Source of the DNA: Vitrella brassicaformis
Lineage: Eukaryota; Sar; Vitrellaceae
NCBI GenBank assembly: GCA_001179505.1
Contig: CDMY01000460.1
Coordinates: forward strand, 2,960 to 49,978
DNA: 47,019 nucleotides
Reading direction: 5' to 3'
This document shows, piece after piece, positions 35,201 through 44,868 of this stretch. Made by a program: the position numbers and the translations under genes. Below the pieces are notes generated by a model. That model made no database searches and was not told where the DNA came from. It saw only the letters and a program-made list of their open reading frames with translations. Numbering within the stretch: the first letter of the stretch is position 1; each line of letters opens with the position of its first letter.

Positions 35201-36942
35201 GAATTGCACATCATAGCGTTTTGCACCATCGGCGAATCCCAACTTTTTAGTGTGCGAGTCTACCGCCGAAAGGTCTTCAAACCAGGCCTGGATACGGAAC
35301 TGGTAGTCGTAAAACCTTCAACCACACATGTCAAATTCATAAAGGAAGAGCTGATGCGATCGTGTCGTACCTGACGGCGCCATCTGCGGCTCCGATGACA
35401 ACGAAAGGTGTGTGGACGAGCAGCACATTGAGGGCCACATCGGGGCACAGCTTGACTATCTTGACCGCTCGCCGCTCGTCGGGACGACTCAACCTGAACG
35501 CGTAATGCAGCACTGCACTGCAGTTGTCCTATGTCGCCCATGTGTGTGATGATCACCCGTCGACAATCAGGCTGAGGTCCCAGATGACCACATCGCCGTC
35601 ATAAGTACCTGCAGACGGTATTCAAGAAGGGCGGACGGATGCACAGAAAAGGCGAATTGCCCACCGGTGGCAGCCTGGGTGGAGTTGGGGAGAAAGATGG
35701 TCTGCGTGTAGTCAGCCACTCTTTGCTTGAAGTCCCCGGCCGACAGAGCGGGCGAGTAGAACTGGAATGGCTGCCCCGCGTCCCAAGTCCAGAAGAACAC
35801 TCTCCTGCGACCGTTGGTGGCCAGCTCGTGGATGTCCCAAGCATTGAAGAGTATGCACGTCTGTATGTCCTGCGTGCCGATCACCGCACTGCACAAGGGA
35901 GCCGAGCTGCGAAAGCACGGGAAGGGAAGTGGCATATGGGCACCCCGATGGTCGTGTCTCTGTCTTGATGGGTACGGACCTTCCAGATGACCAGTCCCAG
36001 ACAGCGATGCTTTGGCACTCAGGGTTGCCGTCGGCTGATGTCGAAGCAGGGCCCGGCAGCGCAGCCATCGACTTCTTGGTACTCCCTTCCTCCGTCTGCG
36101 ACTTCTGACATGGAGAGAGGCCAGAACCCTACAAAGAGAGAAAGCCTGTGTGTCCAGGAGCAATGCTCACCTCTGGCGATGCCGTCGGTCCCTTGGTTGT
36201 GGATCCTCCGGCCGGTGCCGGCACCGGGGCCGACAGCGTCACTATGAACTTGGAATCGGGGGTAATGTCTAGCGCTATCGCGCCTGCAGTCGTCGCGTCC
36301 AATCACATCAGTGACGTGTGGGCCATTCCGTATGTGTTCTGCACTGACCGTTGGGATGTGGGTCGAGTATGGTTTTCATCGGCGTAGCTGATACGCGATC
36401 CCACACGACGAGCAGGCTATCGCTGCCCGCGTCCGCTGTGATGAGCCACTTGCGGTCACGAGAGACGGCCGTGGCCATGATGGGGTTCACCTGACACACA
36501 TGACACCAACAGACAAGACATATGTGTGAAGGTTTACAAGCAATGGACATGTGTGTGCACTGCCTACGTGTCCCTGTAAGAGGCGCTGCTCTCCTGTGTT
36601 GTAGTTGAAGATAACACCGGTGTGTGCTGCCGCATAAAACATTTCCTGAACCACGCGATGGCCAAGCCATTCCCGAGGTGTCTTTGCAATGAGGGCCCTG
36701 ATACCGTGGCGTCCATCTTGGGATCTGTGAGGTTGTGCACACCGCCGATGATGTCCTTGTTCAGCCCGAGGCTCCAGTGCAGAGACTGACAGACAAACAC
36801 AGATAGATAGACAGACGGACAGACATATGCAGAACAGAGAGAAGTTGTGCCCTACCAGCGCCACAGAGTCAGCTACCGATGGCCCCAGCTCATCCGCTCC
36901 CCTCTCAGGGTCACGGGTAAATGCCTCGGGCTGAGGATCCAT
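32230..36942 (-). CDS. CFAP251: Cilia- and flagella-associated protein 251 (WDR66-like)
   Basis: CFAP251 is a WD-repeat protein of the axonemal calmodulin- and spoke-associated complex at the base of radial spoke 3, needed for ciliary motility. Twenty-eight exons from 36942 to 32230 close in phase to about 989 residues. Diagnostic blocks in order: SLHWSLGLNKDIIGGVHNLT, MFYAAAHTGVIFNYNTGEQR, LITADAGSDSLLVVWD, VRFYDYQFRIQAWFEDLSAG, LAFSPDSTHLAVSHHDRCVC, GEDRRLVEYNVKSS, APTYGGPVCQMIPVYKDKEG, YEKVLGLVQLPLDGNPNKCM and HAFTCGGTDLTINQWKMDPS. The last 300 residues hold the EF-hand-like region known from the family (VEEIPHLMCALGYFPTQLEI, DRIVFDDFFKLYVNHRP) and an acidic tail. The long acidic N-terminal extension of the animal protein is absent. 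The start at 36942 follows an in-frame stop. Confidence 0.93.
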
Positions 36943-37210
36943 CGCAGACCACGCTCAGAGTTGTCAGGCCGTCTGAGAAAACGTCAGCGAAGTCTGAGGT
37001 TGCAGGGGCAGCTCAAAGCGGGTCTGCACACAGACGGGAACACTCAGTTTGGCAGCGCCTTTAGGAGCTGCGAGCTCGTGGATGGGGGCGGCCCACAGAG
37101 ACTGCGATCCGGACTCGGAGAAGCTGACTGACAGCGTCAGATTGAGGGTGCCACGTGCCATTTGCACTGCCGTTCAAAGTCATCATATATCACTGGCACG
37201 GAGAAAAGCG

Positions 37211-40040
37211 ATGGCGGCCTTCACCAATCGTTTCCTCTTCCCCGCGCCGCCACCAACCTACAACGCTGACCACTTCAATGACAACCTGTGCTGGGTCCCA
37301 TGGTGAGAGGCCAACACCCCTTCCATCCATCCATCAGATACGTGATGCTATCTCTTCTTGATCCTGCAGGAACCCAGCTGTCGGTCCGCTCGCCAAGTAC
37401 GTTGCTCTGCATCACCCGGAGAATGCAGATGGGATCCCGTGCCTGTGGTTCCCAGCAGAAAGGTCAGCACTGATGGCCCATGCCAACATGCAGACAGATG
37501 GGCACTCGGGCTTGACCGTTCCTCTTGCTCAGGGCCGCGACGGTTGTGATGTTTCTTCACGGCAATGCTGAGGACCTGGGGCTCTGCTACCCCTTCCTCA
37601 GGCACATGAGGGACCAATTCAAGGTGCAACGCAAGACACACACAGTCGCATGACGCACCTCATCTTGCGTGAACCTGATTGGGTTCCGCCAGGTGAATGT
37701 GTTGTCCTGTGAGTACCCTGCCTACGGGCTGCTCAAAAACCTCTCGCCGTCGCCCGATGCCGTCAACGAGGTCAAAAAGCACGAAGAAGTGAGAATAGAG
37801 GCTCCTCAGATCCCTTGTTCTGCTATTTGTAGGTCGTGACGACAGTGTTGCGGTATCTGGTGGACACGGTGGGCGTCGCCTACCCCCAAATATTCTTCTT
37901 CGGAAGATCTATCGGTAGGCGTAAGCGCGAGGAGAAGAGCACAAAGGAAACATCATGTGACCTGTCAGGCTCTGGCCCGGCCGTACATGTCGCCTCTCGC
38001 TACCCTGTCGGAGGCCTGATCTTGGTAGGCAGAGACATACACACAAATCTGGACCCGTTCATGTGTGATACTGACTGGCAGGTGTCGCCCTTCACATCGA
38101 TCCGCGATGCTGTCAAGAGTATCGTGGGTACACAGCAACAAATGACAATGCCACACTGCCATTCGCAGCTCTTGTGCATGTGCTTCCTGTCAGGGCCGAT
38201 TCCGTCGCTTTTCTTCCAGGACCGGTTCGTCAATAGCAAGCTAATCCAGGTAAGTGGCTTGATGGACAGAGACACTCGAAGAAAAGAAGCACCTGTTCGT
38301 TTTCTCGCAGAATGTGTCGTGTCCCACTCTGTTCATCCACGGCGAGTGCGACTACCTCATCCCTCTCTCACACTCAGAGGAGGTCGGCTGGGCCCAGAAG
38401 AAGAGACGTGAGACACTCATGGAGACATCTGTATGCTTTCATCAGCTCCACAGCCGTTGTCGGTCCAAGAAGCTTCTAGTGTGCCCCCCACACATGGAGC
38501 ACAACTCAAATCTCTTTTGTGACGCCGAATTCCTAGCCATACCGGTGAGGAAGACACCTATGCACCGGTAGATAAAGCAGTGCAGCGCCTTACCTTTATC
38601 GCATCTCAGGTGATCAACTTCTTTGGTTTCCCCGGATATGCGATCGACAACCCACCACGCTTACCCGAGCACATCTTCAGGGCCGGGTGAGGAGCCCTTG
38701 GGAGGAAGGGGTCTGGATGGATGCAGATTGTCAGCACCTTGTGCCTCGTTTACTCTCGACAGGAAGAAACAGGTCAAGTTGACGGTTGACCCGTCTTCGT
38801 TCGTCCCGTGGGTCTGCAGAAACGGCAAGAGGGTAAGAAATGCCCACCGCTCAGGCACACTGACAGCGCTGATGGCCACCCTGTTTGTGGTGCCTGTTCT
38901 CAGATGCAAAATGACGAATTCGAAGTTCCTCTACGCCACTCTTCAAAAAGTGTGAACGAAACGGAACATTGTTGCACCGCCGAGCGTGACGTATGCGCCT
39001 TCCTTGATGTGTCTCGTGCAGGCGTCAGCTCTCAGCACCCGTCTGTCTCCTGCGAGGCCATGCGCTTTCCGCCGTGTCCACCGCAGCCACCATGCAATCA
39101 CCTCACACACGAGGGAGAGGAAGACTTCTCCGGTATGTACCCACATCAGTGTCTCCTACTGACAATCACCTCTGTCGGTGTGTGCAGGTGAGTTCGACCG
39201 GTTGGTGTCGTCTGACAGCCTAGCCTCGGATTGGGACGACATCCTGCCGGTAGAGGAAGAGAGAGACAGTGCACACATACCTGGAGACAGCGGCCAGTAT
39301 GCACACAGACGGTGAGGACGCAGTGTACCGACGCACCGATCGGCACCCACACCAATGTCTGCATGGGCGTCTTGTGTGGGTGCAGAGCGGTGTGTTCGTA
39401 CCCTGATGGGAACGGCAAAGGTCTGGGTGGTGATGTACTGCCGCGGCCACCCACCGGCAGCAACATGAGCGATGCGCTTACGAGAAATGACTCCAATGCT
39501 GACAGAATACGAGGTGACGACGACATACGACATGGACGGCACAGCAGCTTGTATGCGTGTTAATGGCATTCAATTGCCTGTAGATGAGGATTCTTTCAAC
39601 TCGCTTGATTTCTGGGAAGGGGACCTACACACGCCAGAAGAAGCGTCCTTGAGGTGAGAAAACGGAGACACCACCCAAATTCTGGGCATTCATCCCCGAT
39701 GATGCCCGTTTATCTATTCAGGCAGTCGCTGCCGCCCTCAGCGCCTCCGAAGCGGTTCCAAGAGGCCACGTCCATTTCATGGCCACCATCAAGAAGGCAG
39801 AAACTCTCACCAAAAAACGCGCCCGTCAACACGTCCCTCCTGGTCGACGACGTGTTCCTCCCCCCGTCCCGCTCCCTCCCCGAGCCGCTTCGCCAGCCAT
39901 CGCTCTGCCCGCAGAGGCGCTTCTCTCCCCCACCCTCTGTGTCGCTTGCGTCGTCGGACTCGGTTGATGAGGCTGTGTGGGCGGATGTCGTGCTGGCCGG
40001 CCACATTGGGGCGAGGAACGTCCCGAGAAGAGTCAGATAG
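37211..40040 (+). CDS. ABHD17-like alpha/beta hydrolase with long C-terminal extension
   Basis: ABHD17 proteins are serine hydrolases that remove palmitate from membrane proteins. Eighteen exons from 37211 to 40040 close in phase to about 569 residues; the enzymes usually have about 300. The hydrolase core lies in residues 1-300: FLFPAPPPTYN, VVMFLHGNAEDLGLCYPFLR (oxyanion region), EYPAYGLLKNLSPSPDAV, FFFGRSIGSGPAVHVASRYP (GxSxG nucleophile), CPTLFIHGECDYLIPLSHSE (acid) and CPPHMEHNSNLF (His). The Cys cluster that anchors animal ABHD17 at its N-terminus is missing. The remaining ~270 residues, across exons 12-18, are Ser/Pro-rich and apparently disordered (PEEASLRQSLPPSAPPKRFQ) with no recognised domain. 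Substrate unknown. Confidence 0.88.
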
Positions 40041-40069
40041 GATGGATTGAGTGCATTGCTCTTGCACGT

Positions 40070-40130
40070 GTGGACATGTGCGTGTGCGTATGCGTGCGCG
40101 TGTGCGTGTGCGTGCGCGTGTGCCCTGTTG
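40070..40130. repeat. GTGCGTGTGCGT microsatellite
   Basis: A run of GTGTGCGTGCGCGTG lies between the ABHD17-like gene and the next plus-strand gene. Confidence 0.8.
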
Positions 40131-40218
40131 TTGTCAATGCAATGCCTCCATCCCCCCAAGCTCCCCTCAATTTTCGAGCTCCAGCCGGGATGTAAATGCA
40201 TCGATAAATCGGGGAGGA

Positions 40219-41296
40219 ATGGCGGGTCAACGGATGGTTCCGGATCCACCGTTTTGGCTGCCCAGTAGTCTGGCTGATATGTGGCGTGACCTCAAGTCGC
40301 TGGAGCTCAATCGAGAGTTCATTGCCTTCCTCGAGGACTCGGGCTACCCGCCGATGGCCAAGCATGTGCGCGACTGGCTGCTGTTCATGATCATTGTAAG
40401 GAGCCAACACACGCACACATGATGAATGGAGAGATCTGGCGCAACTGGTCTGCAGAAGAGCCGGGAGGGGGACGGCGATGTGAAGACGATGTTGCCTGAC
40501 CATCTGCTGGTGGTGTGGAACGCTGGCAAGATCCACACCGGCTACTACTACGAGGCCCTTCCTCGCGCACTCGGCATAAGCCGCTTCATCCCGCAGTAAG
40601 GACGCTATACTGAGAGCAGCTTCATCTCTTCGACGTTTGGATGCATGGATCATTCAGTTCTCGTTGGGCGGAGGAGCGTCTGCCAGATGAGGAGAAGATG
40701 GCACGTCGGGAGGCGGCCCTGACCGCATTCAAGTCCACCTACGGCCGCGACTATGTTCCGTAAGCTCCTCCTCTCTCTCTCGATGGCGAATGTGTGGTTT
40801 GTACAGGAGTGAGGGTGCCGCTGAGGTGTTCGTCACGCAGCGTTCCTGGAGTCCATCGAGCCCCGCAAGGCATCGAGCAAGGGCACCACCAGGTCACACG
40901 CACAGCAGACACCGATGTACGGATGGATGAATGGATGGATGCATGGATTGCACTGTGCTGCGTGCAGCTACATCCTGCGGGATCGGGTGCCATTCACTTG
41001 GATCAACGTCAAGACACTGTCTGGTGAGCGTGTGTTGGTGCACGCGCTCCCAGAGGCCACCGTGGCCGAGGTCAAGTTCGCCGTCTTCGAGGTCAATCGC
41101 GTCCCCGTGCACAAAATGCGGCTCGTGCATGCGGGCAGGCAGCTTCAGGACCACAGACTGCTATCTGACTACGCTGCGCGTGTGGGACAACTGCACGCAT
41201 AACCGACTCTCGTCTGTCTGTCTGTCTGTCTGTATGTGGGTGCTTGCAGGTGTTACTTCGCAAGAATGCCTGTTTCATCTGATTGTGCGCGAGTGA
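40219..41296 (+). CDS. Short paralogue ending in a ubiquitin-like domain, one apparent base loss
   Basis: Exons 40219-40395, 40456-40595, 40658-40759, 40807-40892, 40968-41179 and 41250-41296 give about 254 residues if one base is restored near 40841. The N-terminal block (MWRDLKSLELNREFIAFLED, then AKHVRDWLLFMIIKSREGDG) and the next exons resemble the C-terminal half of the gene on the other strand at 41429-44378. The end is ubiquitin-like: FTWINVKTLSGERVLVHALP, EVKFAVFEVNRVPVHKMRLV, HAGRQLQDHRLLSDY and TSQECLFHLIVRE. It aligns with ubiquitin from its first strand to just before the Gly-Gly, which is absent, so it is not a conjugated modifier. Without the base, exon 4 leaves the wrong phase and reads Ser/Arg/Pro-rich; with it the exon reads FLESIEPRKASSKGTT and splices correctly. 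Confidence 0.65.
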
Positions 41297-41428
41297 GGCC
41301 CGCCTCATAAGTTGTCTTTACTGACCGGCGTATGCACACAGAGAGACCCACAGACGGCCCACGTCATTCATTATGTATGTATGTACACACACACACGTCC
41401 ATTCATCCATCGACAACCCCCCCCTATA

Positions 41429-44378
41429 CTACCAACGCCATCTAGTCAACAGAGCGATAGTCGACCCGTTCTGGACATTGCACTCCTCCATCGTCTCCGT
41501 GTCGAGCGGCCTGCAGCAAGCCATGCACACAACGTGCCACCTCCCACCGGATGCCGTGCAGTCGGTTGGCATACATTCTCCTGTTGATGACGCAGTACAT
41601 CCACGGCTCGGTGATGGGAATTCCTGTGCGTCTGCGGATGGCCAGCTTCACCTCATACACAGTGGCACTGGGTCGCACCAGAAACTCGCCCTTCGTGCCA
41701 GTACATGTGGCCGCACGCACGAGCAAGTACTCCACTCCTGGCGTCTTCCACCTGACGCACGACACGCAGAAACGCATGACATTGATCAGCATGGCTTTGT
41801 TTTTTTTGGCGTACCGCTCATGGGCGGCGGGCAGGGCGTATTTGAGGCGTGCTTCGCTTGCCCGCCTCTCTTCTGCAGTGCGCTCTTCGTCGACCGAAAG
41901 ATCCCTGCAGACGAAAACGTAAACAGGGGAGGCAATGCGTCCAGCCCTCATGTCCTCTTTCTCTGGTCAGGCAGTTTAGCTGACGAGAAGTATTCGAAGC
42001 CCAGGATGTCCTTGAACACCATCCGATCCGCCTCCACGCTACCATCATCCTCTCTCTTGAATTGCTCACACGGCAGGATGGCCACCCGGAACGATACGCT
42101 GCGCAAAATATATACAATGGACCACCAATGTGGCGTCTGTCTGTCTGTCTGTCGAGTCTTTCCCTCACGTACTGAATAGGTGCTTCTCGCATGCCGATGA
42201 CGCGACACACCTCGCTGTAGAGGTCAGGATGCTGCAACACCGCACGCGATACCTGCAACGAAAAGTACAGATGCCGGCTGCCCTTCTCTCTTTTCGATTC
42301 TCGTCACCATGCGTACCGCTTCGAGATGCCAAGGCAGGTCAATCCTTCTACACTGAGCCGCCTGCAAGTGAGAAGAACCGGCAACACACGCCGCAGGCAA
42401 ACAGATAGACGTTCACCCTTCACCCACCCATCCCGCCTTACAACGATCATCCAAAGGAGCCAGTCTCGGACAGCCAATCTGGCATCGTAGTAGCCACGGT
42501 AGCGGACCTGCTTGCTCACGGCAATGAGGACATCTCCCCACGGCAGCTGACCGAGTGACTGCCACACGCGCGTCAGGTGCTGAGGGAGGGGCTGCTGGAC
42601 GGGTGCGATGCTGAGTAGTGGCACCACGGCCGTGCGGAAGGCGGCGATGTCGGCCTGGTTGTCACACACGTGGTCAGATGCCATCAGGCAGGAGAGGGTG
42701 TGATCGTCGAAAGCCGTCACGTTGGGGGCCAGTGCGGGCAGCCAGTGTCCTACAATGCCGTGTAGACGGTCACTCGAGGAATCGGTGAGGCACTGGAGCA
42801 GCCGCTCACTCACTCGGCGATCTAACGCACTGCAACAGACACAAGGAAAGAGACCAAGTGAGTGGACCTGAAGAGGGCCCGTCAGCACATATCGCACCTA
42901 CCATGCCATGTCCTTGAGCTTCCCCCAGCTCCGCTCCACGGCGCATTTGCGCAGGTAGTGCAGCGCGATCTCACACATCGGCAACACGCTCGCCTGCACC
43001 CGCACCACCACGTCGGCCAGCGTCTTGTCACTCACACCCCTCGCTGACAGCTCCGCTGGAGGAAGGTTGGGGGCTGTCAGCCTGAGCCGGGTGTGCGTCA
43101 TGCTGCCGAGCGCCACCAAACCGAAGGCCCTGAGTGGTGACTGCGGCAGCTTGTCGCCAATGCTGCAAATCGGGTCAGGCGCTCCATCGACGTACACGGT
43201 CGCTGTTGCCGCGAAGCAGCGGACGAATGCACCGCCCCCGACCTGCCCGCGGACAGTTGCTCTGGCCTGCTGCTCGACGCTCACGCGCACGGCCCACTCG
43301 GTCACGTCGGAAAGCCGTGACTCCGATGTGCACGTGAACGGCTGGACGGACACGTCAGTGACGAAGCGGCTGTCGGATATCTCGTCGGGGTCGCTCATGG
43401 AATGGTCGAAGGGGCGGGTGGTGATATCTCCGAGAAGCTCCTGCTCAAACACGCGACCTGCATGCGCCAAAACCAAAATGCCTGCATCCCACCGCACCTT
43501 GCCAGCTCATTCCAATCACTCACCCAGCGCTTGTTTGACGTCCTGCGATCCAGTGGCTTCGGTAAGGAAAGTCGCGAGGTCGCTGCTGGAGGGGTCCATG
43601 ACGCCGCTGGACATCTGGCGACTCACTCCCTCCACCAGGTCACGCACACACTGGTGGGAGTCAGGCTCAGACGAGGGGGTGCTGATGTCTTTGATGATGC
43701 GGGGACGGGCGAACAGGCAGCTGCAGAGCGCGTCGAGCAGGCCTGCGTCCTCCTGGATGAGGCGCGTGACGACTGGTGCGGTGGGGATCTGCTTGAGCAC
43801 CAACACGGAGAAGTCAACGTCGTCGCACCAACGCGAATCTACTACCTGAGCGAACGAACGAGCAAACATCCAATCGGTTGGCCAATGCGTATCACAGTCA
43901 GTCATGTCAAGCCCTTTCCCACCTTGGCTGCGATTTGCTTGAGCAGATCATTGAGGCTCTCCCTGTTGTCAGCAGACTGGTCGTGGTCGGCGCCGAAGCC
44001 CAGGAAGTCGATGACTGCCAGCACATCGATAAGGTTGCCCGAAGTCACCCCCTGCACGATGGCCGACGCCGGGCGCTGCAGCACCACCGCCGCCACATCA
44101 CGAGTGACGCCCTCGAGGATGCTCAAGCCGCCACCATCGGCACCACAGTCCAATGCAGCACTCTGCGGACAAGGCACAGACAGTGAAGAACCAAGATCTG
44201 TGAGCTGTCCGTTGCTCGTGCTTTCTCTCCTCACCTCGTAGAAGTTGCATTGGCTGCGGAAGTACTGGAACTGCAGCAGCACGCTCCTATGTACAGGAAT
44301 GCTGCTGGAGCCGTCTGCCGCCTGAAACACCAGAGTGACGAACCCGTCTTCTTCCATGGATGCCGGCTGCTGAATCAA
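41429..44378 (-). CDS. BTB-like and ubiquitin-like domain protein
   Basis: Ten exons (44378-44235, 44162-43923, 43845-43524, 43457-42902, 42829-42442, 42361-42317, 42252-42173, 42098-41985, 41904-41548, 41510-41429) close in phase to about 775 residues. Residues 8-130 look like a BTB/POZ fold: DGFVTLVFQAADGSSSIPVH, RSVLLQFQYFRSQCNF, then NLIDVLAVIDFLGFGAD. The middle is a large unrecognised region (WAVRVSVEQQARATVRGQVG). Then come DARLAVRDWLLWMIV and a C-terminal ubiquitin-like domain (LVRPSATVYEVKLAIRRRTG, ECNVQNGSTIALLTRW) without Gly-Gly. BTB proteins often recruit substrates to cullin-3 ligases; with the ubiquitin-like end, a role in ubiquitin signalling is plausible but only inferred. 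An alternative start is the ATG at 44357. Confidence 0.7.
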
Positions 44379-44696
44379 CGCTTGCTGCCGACCAGCAGCT
44401 TCCAGGGAAGAATGGTGTTGCTCATCGGGCTTGAATCCATCGCTTGCTCAGCTTCCGCGATCCGGCCTCCTTCACCGGAGCAAGCATTCTCGAAAGAAAG
44501 GAGGCCAGTGGGCACCGTAGAGCTCCCGGACGGCCCATGCATCATGTGTGGATTGGCGATGGCCGTGGTCGACTGACGTATCCAGAGCCTCAGATACTCA
44601 CCGCTGGTAGGCTTTGCTGATGACACAGTCATTACGTGGTCATCTCATTTCATTGTTGCTGTGCTTTGCCTCAATGACAGCAGATAGCCCCGACGA

Positions 44697-44806
44697 GTGG
44701 CCAATGCATCCCTCCCTCGTGTGCAGATGAGTGGCCAGACGGGGGCGGCCAAGCAGGATACTCTGTCACTGACTGACCCATACCTGTCCATCACATCGCC
44801 TGGTGA
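44697..44806 (+). other. Open stretch upstream of the last gene, possibly 5' exon or UTR
   Basis: A short frame from 44697 (or 44727, MSGQTGAAKQDTLSLTDPYL) ends at a good donor, CTGGTGAGCAAGG, and an acceptor (GTCTTCAG) precedes the ATG at 44869. Spliced, its frame runs into a stop before that ATG. It is better read as spliced 5' UTR than as coding. Confidence 0.35.
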
Positions 44807-44868
44807 GCAAGGACAGACCCGCTGCCATCACACCATCACACATGTGCTTTGTCTTCAGCCTTGGTACA

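Noticed and set aside
36646-36704. A 23-nt intron in CFAP251 (GTATCAGG to GCAAAG)
   Set aside because: A 59-nt intron with the same donor and the acceptor GTGGTTCAG keeps phase, has ordinary length and gives the family-like sequence DATEMFYAAAHTGV.
40807-40892. Accepting exon 4 of the short UBL gene in the frame as written
   Set aside because: It leaves the wrong phase for the clearly ubiquitin-like exon 5 and turns Ser/Arg/Pro-rich half way.
41093-41308. Minus-strand ORF over the UBL exon
   Set aside because: It is the antisense shadow of the ubiquitin-like exons of the plus-strand gene.
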